64,000 nt of DNA. It comes from Linnemannia hyalina (taxonomy: Eukaryota > Mortierellomycota > Mortierellomycetes > Mortierellales > Mortierellaceae). Made by a program: the position numbers and the translations under genes. Positions within the stretch are counted from its first letter, which is position 1. Each line of letters begins with the position of its first letter. The DNA is taken from the NCBI GenBank assembly GCA_019671135.1, contig JAHRHY010000003.1:2108001-2172000 (forward strand), in the 5' to 3' direction. The notes under the pieces were generated by a model that was given only the letters and a program-made list of their open reading frames with translations, made no database searches and had not been told where the DNA came from. Of this stretch, positions 36,893-49,583 are shown one piece after another.

Positions 36893-38378
36893 ATGACCAA
36901 GACTGAAATTGTCGAAAAGTTCGAGGAAGTCGACGTTGAGAGCGTCGCTTCCAGCGGCCCTCACGAGGGTGACGCTTATGCCAACGCCCCTGCAGGAAAA
37001 GCTACCGACTTCCAAGCCTATGTTAACGTTGTCAGTGTTCTTGCCGGTGCAGGAACCCTCGGCCTCCCCGCTGCTCTCCGTGATGCCGGTTGGGTTGGTC
37101 TTGTCATCTTGGCTCTTGCCTGCGCGATGGCCGTCTACTCCAACCAAAAGCTCATCAAGTGCCTCTACTATGACGGGTAAGTTTGTCCCCCTCAACATTT
37201 TTTTTTCGCAGATCGGACTGTCAACAAGAACTAAGCGGACGACCAATCTGGTACTGTTTGTTATTTTTTTCTTTATCTCTAACCCGCCTCCTATTTGTCA
37301 TACTTCGTCATGTTTTCTACCTTTTTCTCCGAATAGTCGCAACCGCCTCAGAGAGTACCCCGATGTTGCTGCTGCTGCCTTCGGTCTCCCTGGCCGCATT
37401 GTCGTCACCTTCTTCTACAACTCTATCGCCTTGGGAGGACCTGTTCTCTACTTGATTTTGACTGGAACCAACATCGAGGACCTCGCCTCGTCTGTTGGAA
37501 GCACCATCACCTTGAAGCAGTGGATCATGATCGCCGCCGCCATCATGGTCATTCCAATCATTCTCACCAAGACCATGCGTGAAGTCGCCTTCCTCTCCAT
37601 CTTTGGCGCTCTCTCGACTGCCATCGTTGTCTTCATCGTTATGGTTGCTGCCATCATTGACTCCAAGAACCTTGACCCCGTCACCTACCCCGACAATTCC
37701 ACCGGACACGACGCGGCCATCCCCCGCAACTTGCCCATCGCACTCGCCACCTTTGCTTTCTCTTACGGAGGCAACGTTATCTTCCCTCACGTTGAGGAGT
37801 CGATGAAGAACAAGCGCTCCTGGAACAAGATCATTTTTTTGGGAGTCTTGACTGTCACTGTCCTCTACGTTCTCTGCTCGACCACTGGATATGCCGTCTA
37901 CGGACATGCGGTCTTGTCGCCCATCTACCAGAACTTGCCCGGAGGTGCCACCCGCACGATTTCGACCATCATCATCACCCTGCACGTCCTCTTGGCCATC
38001 CCTCTCTTCATGACCACCTTCAACCTTCAGATCGAGTCCGCCTTGAAGCTCGATTCTCGCGGCCTTTCGACCAAGACCGAGTGGCTCTACCGTGCCATCA
38101 TCCGCACTCTCTCCATGGTCTTGGTCGCCACCATCGCCCTCTTCTTCCCTTACTTTGGACAGATGATGTCTCTCCTCGGAGCCCTTAGCGACGGCATGTT
38201 GACCTTTGTCTTCCCCCTCGTCTTCTACTTGAAGCTCTATGGCATCAATAAGGTTGGAAAGATCGAGTTGTTCTTCATGGGCCTCATCATCATCATCGGT
38301 ACCGCCGGATCTGCCATCGGAACCGTTGACGCCGTCAAGGAGTTGGCCAAGGCCTACCGTGGCGAGCTCGACAAGTAA
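36893..38378 (+). CDS. Amino-acid transporter, AAAP/Aa_trans family (AVT-like)
   Basis: Two exons: 36893-37176 and 37337-38378 (1326 nt, 441 aa), GT-AG intron in phase 2. After an acidic cytosolic N-terminus (about 45 aa), the first helix reads NVVSVLAGAGTLGLPAALRD, the family pattern for the substrate-binding unwound helix. Eleven hydrophobic segments can be counted in all, including GPVLYLILTGTNIEDL, IALATFAFSYGGNVIFPHVE, STTGYAVYGHAVLSPIYQNL and LLGALSDGMLTFVFPLVFYL. Members move neutral or aromatic amino acids with protons, in fungi often across the vacuolar membrane; plasma-membrane versions also exist. Codon use is strongly C-ending. Substrate cannot be read from the sequence. Confidence 0.9.
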
Positions 38379-40272
38379 ATTGGTCCTCTCTCTTTTTTTC
38401 ATTCAACACTCCAAGAAACTTCAACACGTTTCTAATACCCGCTGCACTGGACTCGTCGTCCCTCCCAACTGCCACCTTGTCTTTTAGTTATGCATTTTAT
38501 TTTGTTGTAGTTTCTTCCTCTCTTGCATTTTCTTTTATTTTTATTATTTGCATCCAAGCAGTGGACAAAAGGTTTAGTGTAGTACCCCCCCTTTCATCAT
38601 TCAACATGATAATAACCATGTACAAATACAAAATAATCATTTTCAGCATACTCTTCTTGCTCTTCACAAATGTAAACAAAAATAAGCAATTGATCAACGA
38701 GTGATCGTCGAGGATTGGGCTCTTGTGATGGAGTCAATTAAGATCGACTGATAAAGACTGACAGGAAGGAATATTCCCAGAGAGTGCTGCACAAAAAGAA
38801 GTCTCTTTGATTGCATAAATTACATCGTCCTTGTCGCTTTTTTTTTCTTTCTCGCTGGGTAACTCTCCTCCCTCCACGCCTCTTCAATTAACATTTGTTT
38901 TGGGTCCCCTCTGCTGGAATAGAATAAAACACTGGGGCAAGACCCAAGAGCTGGGACCAAAAAAAAGCAGTCAATATTTCCTAAACATTTCAAATAAAGC
39001 ATTGTTGGTTTGTGTAATTCCCTCAAAGTCCGCCCTTTAACCTACCTCCCCATGAATCCAAACACCAATAATTCACCGTTTACTGTTCACCATTTGTGAC
39101 AACAGAGTGACGGTATGTATAAAAAGACCGCCGCCCCAGGACCTTCTCTTTTTCCATAACAATCCGGTACTTGTCACTTACACAGGTACCCTAGGGAGAT
39201 ATAAGTTGTCGCTCGGCCTTTCTGTGGTCTTGCCTCCGTTCCCCTCTTTTATAGCAAGCAAACTCCTCGAAAGGGAGAGAGTCTTTCTGCGGAACGCCCA
39301 AAGGTCAGCCGGGGTTTTCCTTCCTGAAGTCTCTTAAAGTCCTTCTCTTAATCACTATAACTCATAATTCATTTACTTATTCTTTTTTTTCCTTGTTGCT
39401 TACGTGCAATTGTTATTGTTGATGAGTTTTCTACTCGTCGTTACAAGACGGATCAACTGTCATAAGACATGGACGAGTAAAAGGCGTGAGGAGAGAGATT
39501 TGGTTCTTGTCTCGTTGTTTTCAGGCCAAGGGCCAAGGAGAAAGCTGGTGTTGTTGTGATCTGTTACATTTGTGGAATGGAGATGTTTTTGTTTCGAGAA
39601 GCTATTGCGGTAAATAGTTGAGTGAAGGAGGTATCCAATAAAAGAAGAACGAAGAAGATAATATAATGAGAGATAAGTACTAGGTGAATAGAGGTAAGAA
39701 AAAGTTGGAAGGAAGAAAAGAGAAAAGAGCATGAAGGGAGAGGTAATTAATAGAGAGGGAAGGTGAAGGGATGGATGGTCTCTTCTGGTTTCGTATTACT
39801 TTCTTCGTTTTATGGGAGGGTGTCGGGAAGGAAAAGTGGATGATGAAACGAGTGATAGAAGATAAGGGAGGGGTGGGGAGATGCCGCGTTTGGTTTTGAT
39901 TATATATTATGAGGATTGTAGCTGTTGTTTGACGAGCGGGGAAAAAAAATGGATGTGTCGGAAGGTGATAGGATATAGAAAGAGAGAGTGAGTGAATGAG
40001 AAAAAATGTAGTTCAAACAGGGAGGTGGAGGTAGAATGTGGTTCGTCTTTTTCAGCACGCGCGAACTATTCCACCCCTTTCAATTCTCCTTATTGGCGAT
40101 GTTTGATAGCAGAGCATATCTTTACTTTACTGTTTATTGCATGTAAAATACGATTAAGATAACTTGAACATAAAAAGAACGTGGTCGAAGCATAGATGTG
40201 GTCATAATAAGGAGACGTGAACGAAAGACAAAAAAAAAGAGACAAGGAAAAACATGAGCCGTGCACTCTTAT
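38379..40272. other. Spacer between convergent genes
   Basis: Holds the 3' UTRs of the amino-acid transporter and FMO2, which converge. AT-rich, GA-rich on the plus strand around 39640-40040. No gene recognised. Confidence 0.5.
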
Positions 40273-41958
40273 CTACCACCAAGCCTTGTAGAGACCGCGA
40301 TCTTCGATGGCAGGGAGAAAGGAGAGTTGCGGGCGATGACGCATTACCCAATTGGTTATGGACTTGACGCACCACTGGGGCATCCAGCCCAGAGTGATTT
40401 TGCGGACCCATTGGGCGATAGCTCCTTTTGAGTCGATAAAGTAGCCAAAGAGCCTGGATCCGATCACGGCCTTCCGGGCTGTGCCTGATCGCTCGCGATG
40501 GTAGGTCTTGAACGCGTTTTCGAAATCTGCGGTGGTGGGATTCTCATTCAGGCTGTGGAGAAGGTCGACGAGACATTGACCATCCAACATAGCTTGGATC
40601 GTGCCTTGACCAGCAAAGGGGAGAACCTGGAGATCGAATAGTACAAGTAGCAGAGGACGTAAGTGTTAGAGTATAAATCCATCGGGTTGCGTGGAATAGA
40701 GCCATTGTCATCATAAGCAAAAATAACAACTATTGTAAAGACCCATACCTTATGACAAGCTGAAAACAACAAAATAATCAAATGGACAAAAGGAAAGTAT
40801 AGGCATGACACATTTAGTTTTTTATCATTCCATTTCATTCGTGCGAACATTTGTGCAAACACTGCAAGCAAAAAATAAAGAGATACGTTTACCGTCGCCC
40901 AAGAGAACGACGCGCTTGGTGTGCCAGGTCTCAAAGAACTTTTCCTCAAGTACCACGGATGAGATGAGCTCCTTGGGAGTCGAGCCAATAATGTCGCCGA
41001 CAGTGCAGCCGAATATGGTTGGAAGATGGCGTATGTCGTCCAGCATTGCGTGGGTTTTGTTGGGCCCCCACTCCCAGAACTCACTCACGCCAGTAGTGAG
41101 GCTTGTGCATGGGTTGGGTTCAATCTCACCGCCGTAGCACCACGAAATTCTGTTGCCGTCGATAGGTGCCAGCCAGATCTGGGTATATGAATATGATAAA
41201 GAGAGGTGATTTGGTCAGGAACAAGCTTGCGAGAAATCGCATTCCGTACCGCGTCAAAAACTAATAAAGGCTGTTCTACGTACCGAAAAGCGAGTGTTGC
41301 GAAAGAGCATGAGTTGGAACCAAGAGTGCTTGTCCTCCGTGGCTGGAACAATGGCTGGGTCAAGGGCTTCGGACACGCCGAGAATGCTCAGATGAGTGAG
41401 CTTCATGGGCTCTTGATCGTTTGCGGGGAGTCTGTTCTGCTGTTTCAGGCGACGGTATATGCTTTCGCGCACACCACTGTACGCACCATCAGCTCCCACA
41501 AGGATATCGCTCTTGTAATGGGAACCATCCTCGCAGATACAGGTGACACCCGTGTCATCCTCGACAAGGTCGACGACTTGTTTACGGAGCTTGATCTTGT
41601 TAGCGGGAACGCGAGACTTGAGGAGCTCAAAGAGGGCAGGGCGAGCCATAACATAGGCGTAGTAGCCGTAGTGTTCCTCGCCAAACGAGAAATCAATCTT
41701 GCCAATGGGGGAGAGGTCGTCGTGTTGGATGTTGAAGCCAGCGATGGGTTTGGCGATCTTTTGAATGTCGTTCCAGAGGCCGAGTTGTTCTAAGAGTCGA
41801 AGGGTACAGGCGTTGAGTGCAATGGTGCTGCCGAGTGTTTTGAGGGACGATGAGCGTTCGAGGATGATGTAGTCTATGTTGGCAGCGTCCAGCATGATGG
41901 CCAACGTGAGGCCACCAATACCACCGCCGGCAATGGTTACACGCATTTGTGGAGCCAT
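40273..41958 (-). CDS. FAD-dependent monooxygenase FMO2 (UbiH/PHBH-type)
   Basis: Four exons on the minus strand: 41284-41958, 40893-41178, 40749-40759 (11 nt) and 40273-40626 (1326 nt, 441 aa). GGGIGG nucleotide site at residues 11-16, DILVGADGAYSG at 151-162, and GDACHKVLPFAGQGT from residue 319, the FAD ribityl-contact motif. Size is typical for the family. It hydroxylates an unknown, probably aromatic or terpenoid, substrate with NAD(P)H and oxygen. The C-terminal 60 residues form hydrophobic/amphipathic helices that could dock on membranes. Three intron positions match FMO1, while FMO1 has one extra N-terminal intron. The ATG at 41958 is chosen; upstream in-frame codons lack an ATG, and 41946 is an alternative. 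Confidence 0.9.
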
Positions 41959-43621
41959 GGGTGTGAGCAATTGAGTGAATGTGGTCGTGAGGGAGGTGCG
42001 GAGAGGGAGTGTATGAGAAAAAGTGGGAGATAGAAAGTGGGAGATAGAAAGTGGATACGAGTAATTGTTGAAAGAGATGGCTGGGAGGGTGGGTGAGGGA
42101 AATGTAGGGCGATAAAAGTTATTTGTGAAAATGAATCTGAAAGAAGAGACGATAAAAAAAAGTGGCCGAGATGGTTCTTATAAAAGACTTTTTGGAAGGA
42201 AAGACTGGTCATAAGTGCAGACAAGGAAAGAGACGGTCGGCAAGCAGAATGCAAGAGGAATCTTTTTGCAGTTGACCAGAGAATAAAGAGAATGCCGTTA
42301 CCATAAAAGGGCAACTCTTTGTAGGATGTGCATTGGGCATTCATTGTGCAACACATTGCTTGAAGGGACCAATGGAATTCTGTCGTGCGCACAATAGTTA
42401 ATCATCAGCATGGACCTCGCTTACAATGAGGCCCTCTTTGCACCTCCTTACAGGGTAAAGAGCATAAGCTACAGAAACAGGTGTTGACATGGAGGAGGTG
42501 ACAAAGCACAATGAGTACGCTGGTTTGGAGATGAACAAAGGCGAGTCAACTTTAACAACAATACAAGAAGAAAAAATGGATGGAGAGGCAACAATCAAGT
42601 TCATTGTTGATTCGAATAAATGAAGGCAACCGAGCCACGTACTACCAAGCTACTGCCCTACTCGGCATGGAACTTTCGGTAAGTCAACGAGCTGTTTAAA
42701 TAGAATGAAGAAAAGTATCCCAATGCGGCTGCCAAACAAACGGTTGAAGGCTATTGAAACGAAAGAAGATAGAGAGAGAGAGTTGTTAACGCGTTTTCAT
42801 GACCATATTTTAAAGCCAATGAATGTTTCTAGATCGTGTATCTAGGGTCATTAAGCGCGCTCTTGTCATCTTTGTGCGTCAAAGACACCGGTTTGCTACC
42901 TAAAACACTAGGGCAGACAGAAGAGCCATTGGTCTGTCTACCTATTGAATGATGAATAGCACCAGTGTCCTTGGCTTCCATCTTGTATGGCATATCCACT
43001 TGTTGCCCTGGATCCATATTTTGGGGGGGCGACACAGCGTGGAGACCGACGGTTAGCCAATGAGGTGCTGCATTGTGAGACAATAACTAGTTGAAAGGGG
43101 GGGGGAGATGCCGGATTCTCTATCACCCGGGGGAACTCAGATTAATATGACCATACTGTTGCACCGGTGCACTGGTAGCCATAGGAGGGTGGCAGGTGCG
43201 GTGATTGCATTAGAGGGAGAGGCGAATAGTTGAGGGCAAAGCAGAGGAAGAGTTGTGTCGTTTGGTGGTCCGAAATGGGCTTTTGGATCTTGTGCCTGAG
43301 AAGGTGTAGTGAATTACACCAGTGCTGAGCTTCAAGGAAAAAAAAGACGTCATGACAATTATGCCAGTCGCACGTCGACTTGCCTTTTATTTTAATTCAC
43401 CCGCCGTTTTTCGACCGCTGCAGCATCTTCTCTCACTTCTTATTCTTATTCATCTCCCCCATCATCATCCTCACTCCCTTTACACTTCCATCTTCCTCCT
43501 CCCTTAACACTTTCATTTTCCTCCTCCTCTCTCTTACGCCTGTCTCGGAACAGCACTCCGTCTGTCCTCCCTCCCGAACCACTCGCACACGCATCACCAA
43601 CACAAACTCTTGTAGACAGCC
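41959..43621. other. Divergent spacer FMO2 / myosin I
   Basis: Contains the FMO2 promoter at one end and a C/T-rich myosin leader at the other (43400-43560). Two copies of a GGGAGATAGAAAGTGG-like direct repeat occur at about 42025-42052. No gene recognised between. Confidence 0.5.
42177..42186 (-). promoter_or_regulatory. TATA-like box of FMO2
   Basis: Minus strand reads CTTTTATAAG, about 220 bp upstream of the FMO2 ATG. Confidence 0.4.
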
Positions 43622-43921
43622 ATGGTAAACCTCCCTCTCTGCCGCACAACAACTTCATCCTAACCGCAGGCAGCTTTCCCCCGCTATAAGCTTACACCTT
43701 TCTAACGCTTATCTTTTCACTTCATACTTTCTTCCTCCACCACCATAGGCACCAAAATCTAAAAAGTCTAACGCGCCTCAAAAGGCTAACTTCTTCCAGG
43801 AGAGCATCAAGAAAAAGTCGGCAGGAGTCAGTGATATGACCCTGTTGACCAAAGTCAACAACGAAAACATCAACGACAACTTGAAGAAGCGATTCGAGAA
43901 CCAGGAAATCTACGTAAGGAG

Positions 43922-43966
<45 letters not shown>

Positions 43967-46900
43967 CTGTTTTTGGACGGTTGACTGGATATAGCACAAT
44001 GCGTGGGATTGAAAAAAGGCGTGAGCAAAAGGCAATCCGGTCAACAGTCGTGCTCTTTGGGACGAAGGAAAGAAAGAGAATGCAGGAGCGAATGATACGG
44101 CTGGCAGCTTTGGATTCCCATCACCACAGGAGTAGTAAACGACAACAACTGTGCAACGATTAACCCAGCCTGTTATCTAACATGGATTGTCATCTTTTTT
44201 GTTCTTTCGGGATCGCATAGACCTATATCGGACATGTGTTGATTAGTGTGAACCCCTTCCGCGATCTTGGAATCTATACCGATGAAGTCTTGAAGACCTA
44301 CCAGGGCAAGAACCGTCTTGAGGTAACAATGATGACGCTTTTATACCCCTGTTGTGCCGCGGTTGTTTTGTAAACAAGTAACCAAAAGGCCAAAAGAGAG
44401 GAATGACATTATGTGTGTGCCGCTTGTGCAACCCGAGATGGGTCGCTGACGTCTTCCCGATTTCTTGTTGTAAACGAAATAGGTCCCTCCTCACGTCTTT
44501 GCTATTGCCGAGAGCTCATATTACACAATGAACGCCTACAAGGAGAACCAATGCATCATTATCAGTGGAGAATCCGGAGCTGGAAAGACTGGTACGCAGT
44601 TGCTAATCCAATTGAGACAATGTACAAGGAACTTTAGATGTGGCAATGCAAACACTTTCTAACGCTTTCATATTCATTTCTTCCTTGCATGTTGACTTCT
44701 ACAGAGGCTGCTAAGCGAGTAAGGATGCTACTTTGAATTTTCTTCGCTGTCCATTGTCTGTGTTCTTTGATCCTCCACCCTCTTAGCTCCACGTTTCTTA
44801 CCCGCCTTCTATCTCTTCTGCTAGATCATGCAATACATCGCCACAGTGTCTGGAGGCGAATCGTCACAAATCAAGGAGATCAAGGACATGGTACTGGCGA
44901 CCAACCCTCTCCTGGAGTCATTCGGATGTGCAAAAACCTTGAAGAACAACAACTCCAGTCGTCACGTATGTCTCTTGCAATCCTGCCAGTTTGCGGAGTA
45001 AGATTTTCTTGCCTGTACACCTTATTTGAGACTTACAGTACCTCCTTTTGTCGTGCCGCCTTCCAACATGATAGGGAAAATACCTCGAGATTCAGTTCAA
45101 CACTCAGGGAGAGCCTGTTGGAGCTGTTATTACCAACTATTTGCTTGAGAAGGTAACGGACTCATGGACACTACTCTTTTGACTACTGAATGTTCAGGAT
45201 AACAGCCATAGTAATACTCCCTCTCTCCTTGCAATCTTTCCACTTTCTAATAGAACCGCGTGGTGGGACAGATCGAAAACGAGAGAAACTTCCACATTTT
45301 CTACCAGTACTGCAAGGCTGCCACCTCCAACTACCAAGGTAATGCTTAGGGGCCTGATCGACCATTGTTTTCCTCCATGCACAAGTGTCTCCCTGTTCGT
45401 TTTTGCGGATCGAGTCTAGCCTAGCTCATATATTATTTTTATTTTGACTTTGATAGAGCAATTTGGAATGACTGGACCCGAGAGCTTCCTGCTCACCAAC
45501 AGGAGCGGGTGCCTCTCAGTCGATGGCATTGACGATGTCCATGACTTTAACGAAACCTTGGTATGTTCTCGCGCGAATGCTTCTCGTGGATGGGATTGGT
45601 CTTCTTGAGCTTCTTCTAAGGAATATCATGTCCCTTTTTTTGTCTGTTTATAGCAAGCTATGCGCGTTATTGGACTCATCCAGCAGGAGCAGGACGAGAT
45701 CTTCCGCATGCTGGCCATCATTCTTTGGCTTGGAAACGTGCAGTTTGTGGAGAACGACGAAGGATATGCCCAGATCAGCGACAATGAGGGTAAGAACAAC
45801 TCACCCTACTCTCTTGACTCGCTGTCTCCATCGAATTACGATAACTGTGTGTTTAATCTTGTAATGTTCTCATTTGTCTCTGTTGTTTTAGTTATTGCTT
45901 TCATCGCCTATATCATGGAGGTCGATGCCGACACTTTGATTAGGACCTTGACTGTCCGTGTCGTCGAGACTCAGCGTGGAGGCAGACGTGGATCGGTCTT
46001 CGAGTCGCCACTCAACCCTGTTCAGGTATGGGATGCAATACTTCATACGAAACATATTGGGTCTTATTGCTCTGAGTCCACTTTACTTACTAAACTTTAC
46101 AATTGATGCGACGATATGCTAGGCTGCTGCTGTCAGAGACGCCCTTTGCAAGGGAATCTACAACAACCTCTTCGAGTGGATCGTGAGCCGTGTCAACGTC
46201 TCCCTTCGCCAGCGTAGTGCTCACGCCTATACCGTCGGTGTTCTGGATATTTACGGATTCGAGATTTTCGAGGAGAACTCTTTCGAGCAGCTCTGCATCA
46301 ACTATGTCAACGAAAAGTTGCAGCAGATCTTTATTGAGCTCACCCTCAAGACCGAGCAGGAAGAGTACGTCCGGGAGCGCATTCAGTGGACTCCCATCGA
46401 ATTCTTCAACAACAAGATTGTGTGCGACCTCATCGAGGAGAAGCGACCCCCAGGCATTTTCGCCGCCATGAACGATGCCTGCGCGACCGCTCACGCCGAC
46501 TCGAACGCCGCCGACAACTCTTTGGTTCAGCGTCTCAATGGTCTTTCCTCCAACCCTCATTTCGAGTCCCGCGGTGCATCCTTCCTTGTCAAGCACTACG
46601 CTGGAGATGTGATGTACCAGGTCTCGGGCATGACCGACAAGAACAAGGATTTGCTGTCCAAGGATATCCTGCTTTTGATCGCCTCATCCAACAACCAGTT
46701 CCTCTCCACTCTGTTCCCCGAGCCTGTCGATGTCGATAACAAGAGACGCCCTCCTACCGCTGGTGACAAGATCAAGAGTTCCGCCGGCGTGTTGGTCCAG
46801 AACCTGATGCAGTGCACTCCCTCCTACATCCGTACGATCAAGCCCAACCAGAACAAGTCACCTACCGAGTTCGACGCCAAGATGGTTCTTCATCAAGTCA

Positions 46901-49228
46901 AGTACCTGGGACTGTGCGAGAACATTCGTGTCCGACGCGCCGGTTTCGCGTCACGTCAGACCTACGAAAAGTTCTTGGAGCGATTCTATCTTCTTTCGCC
47001 CAAGACCTCATATGCAGGAGAGTACACATGGCAGGGCGATCCAAAGAGCGGAGTCGAGCGTATTCTCAAGGATACCAGCATCGCACCGGAGGAGTGGCAA
47101 ATGGGAACCACCAAGGTGTTTATTCGCCACCCCGAGACCCTGTTCTCCCTCGAGCACCTGCGCGACCGTTACTGGCACAACATGGCCATCCGTATTCAGC
47201 GTGTCTGGAGAAACTATATGAAGTACAAGAACGAGTGCGCCATCCGTATTCAGCGCTGCTGGAGGAAGAACAAGGATCAAATCGGCTGGCTGCAGCTTCG
47301 CGAGTACGGTCACCAGGTTCTTGCCGGACGCAAGGAGCGCAGACGCTTCTCCCTTGTCAGTATGCGTCGTTTCCTGGGAGATTATTTGGGCGTCAACAGC
47401 AAGGGCGGCCAGGGACAGCTCATCAAGTCGGCGATCGGTATCAACGACCAGGACTTTTGCGTCTTTTCCGGCAGAGTACAGCTCTTGGTGGCGCGTCCCA
47501 TGCGTTCCAGTAAGCCCAGCCCCAGAACCCTTGTCCTCGTAAGTCTATGCTTAATATCGCGTCACTACCTATTACTTTGCATATGCACTCTCCGGACCCG
47601 GCACTAATCATTCTTCTCACTTTTTGATAGACTTCATCGCATATGTACTTGGTTGTGTCGATTTTGGTGGGCAAGGTGCTTCAGATGAAGCTGGAGAGAT
47701 CGGTCATGCTGAACGCTATCAAGGCCGTGTCTATTTCCAACCTCAGAGATGACTGGATGGTGAGTCCTTCTGCATAATATTTTTTGACGTTCCAGGTGTT
47801 GATGGGTGAGTGAGTTTACTAACACAACAAAAAATTGAACTTGGCCACAACAGATCTTCTCGGTCGACACCATGAACCCAGAAGAGGGCGATATTGTTTT
47901 GGAGTGCGACTTCAAGACCGAGCTCATTGCCCACTTGCTCCAGCGGTCAGGTGGACGTATCGGTGTCAACGTCGGACCTCAGTTTGAGTTTACAAAGAAG
48001 AAGGGCAAGACTGGAAATGTCAAGTGGATCAAGGACGAGCGTGCCAAGACCGAGACGTACAAGAGTCACGTCGTGACAGCTCCAAGCGGTGAACCTGCCG
48101 ACAGCCCATCGTGGCCGCCATGTGAGAAGATCCGCAAGCCCCCACGCCCCATCACGTCGGGCAAGTTGATTAAGAAGGGAGGTCCTGCAAAGGCGAACAA
48201 CTCGTCCCAGGGCAATCGTCGACCCCCTGCTGCTGCCAATAGCAAGCCTCGCGCGGCTCCTGTTGTCAACTCTGCTGCTGCTAACCAGCGTGCCTCTGTC
48301 CAGGCTCCTGTTCGCAGTCCTTCCGTCTCAAATGGATCGTCGGCTTCCGCAGCTCCTGTGAAGCGTCATGCTCCTCCACCACCTCCAGCTCCTATTGCCG
48401 AGCCCGCACCTGTGATTCCTTCCAATCCCTTGTACAAGGCCATTTACAATTTTGTTTCTGAGGACGATGGTGAAGTCTCGTTTGTCAAGGACGACTTGAT
48501 GGAGATTGTTCAGAAGGACGAGAACGGTTGGTGGCTCGCCAAGAAGGATGGAAAGGAAGGTTGGGTCCCCAGCAACTACCTCGTCGAGGCTCCTGCTCCC
48601 AAACCTACTCTTCCTCCAAGCTTGCCTGCCAAGCGCCAGCCTCCACCCCCTCCAGCTGCTGCAGCTACTCCCACGAGTTCTGCCAACAGTTCGCCCTCTG
48701 CAGCCCGTCATACTCCTGTGGCGCCGACAACTGAGCGCGCCCCTGTGGCAGCAACCACCAACACAAATGCCTTGCACGGTGGATTTGGCGGACCTGGCAA
48801 CGTTGGCGGTGTTCCTGGCTGGAAGGTGGCTCTTGAGGCCAAGAAGGCTGCCGCCGCTGCGGCTGCCGGTGGAGGAGCACACTCAGCTCCTGCTCCTGCT
48901 CCCAGTTCGAACCCTACGCCTGCTGCTCGTCGTCCTGGCCCTCCTACTTTGGCGCCCAAGCCATCAGTTGGCTCCAAGCCTGTTGTGCCACCGCGTGCAC
49001 CGGCTGCTGGCCCCAAACCAACCGTTGCTGCCCGTCCTACCACTGGTGGAAAGTCACTTCAGGAGATTGTAAGTTTTGTTCGCTTTGTTGGTGGTTCTTG
49101 TGCTGTTTGCTATGTCAATGTGCATTGGTCCGCTCGGGTCATGACCCCCTTTTTTCTAACGCATCGCCTTTTCTGCTTCTTAATATATCCGTTAGCTCGC
49201 TGCTCGTCGCCAGCAGAACGATGATTAG
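43622..49228 (+). CDS. myoA: Class I myosin heavy chain (myosin I, SH3-containing)
   Basis: Fifteen exons: 43622-43624 (ATG only), 43749-43913, 44221-44322, 44483-44591, 44705-44718 (14 nt), 44825-44965, 45075-45152, 45254-45338, 45457-45560, 45654-45789, 45892-46025, 46123-47538, 47631-47759, 47854-49068 and 49196-49228; 3864 nt, 1287 aa. Motor domain has the P-loop GESGAGKT (residues 119-126), switch I NNNSSRHGKYLE and switch [22 protein letters not shown]-rule serine S347 sits in GGRRGSVFE, so motor activity is probably under PAK/Ste20 kinase control. Two IQ motifs (about 710-750) bind calmodulin. They are followed by a TH1 lipid-binding tail, an Ala/Pro-rich TH2 and an SH3 domain at about 1064-1118 (ALYDF-type [17 protein letters not shown]). 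It drives actin-dependent endocytosis at the cortex. The tail ends AARRQQNDD without the acidic ...DDW motif of yeast Myo3/5. Confidence 0.96.
43925..43965. repeat. (GA)n microsatellite in myosin I intron 2
   Basis: About twenty uninterrupted GA dinucleotides directly after the 5' splice site (GTAAGG at 43914) of the second intron. Likely length-variable between strains. Confidence 0.9.
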
Positions 49229-49300
49229 GGTTATGCTGACCTGAGAGGGGTGGCGAGGGAAAGGATGAGATAATCAAAGGAAAGGAGAGATGATAGAAAC

Positions 49301-49306
49301 AATAAA
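49301..49306 (+). terminator. Polyadenylation signal AATAAA of myosin I
   Basis: Exact AATAAA 73 nt after the myosin stop, in the 355-bp gap to the convergent small gene. Confidence 0.55.
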
Positions 49307-49583
49307 TCTTGATACCGTTATTGCATTCACAAGGAAGGTCGATCGATTGCTTTGTTTCATAAGGATAGGATTTATTAGAGATAATGTACAAGGAGTGAAG
49401 AGGGGATTGGTATCGATTCATGTAGGTGCTAAGGAGAATGGCAGCAAGAGAAGAGCTCCATGCTTATGATGCTGTGCGACGATGGACAAGTGTAAAAGAG
49501 AGTAAGTCCCGTTGTTTCGTTTCGCCGGTGACCATGCTGTTTGCTGTTGATATTGCTGAAAGCTAGGAGGGGGAGGGGGGCGT

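Noticed and set aside
37317..38402. Minus-strand open frame of about 360 codons opposite the amino-acid transporter
   Set aside because: An antisense artefact of C-ending codons: the product is Asp/Gly/Glu-rich without domains, while the plus strand encodes a full membrane protein.
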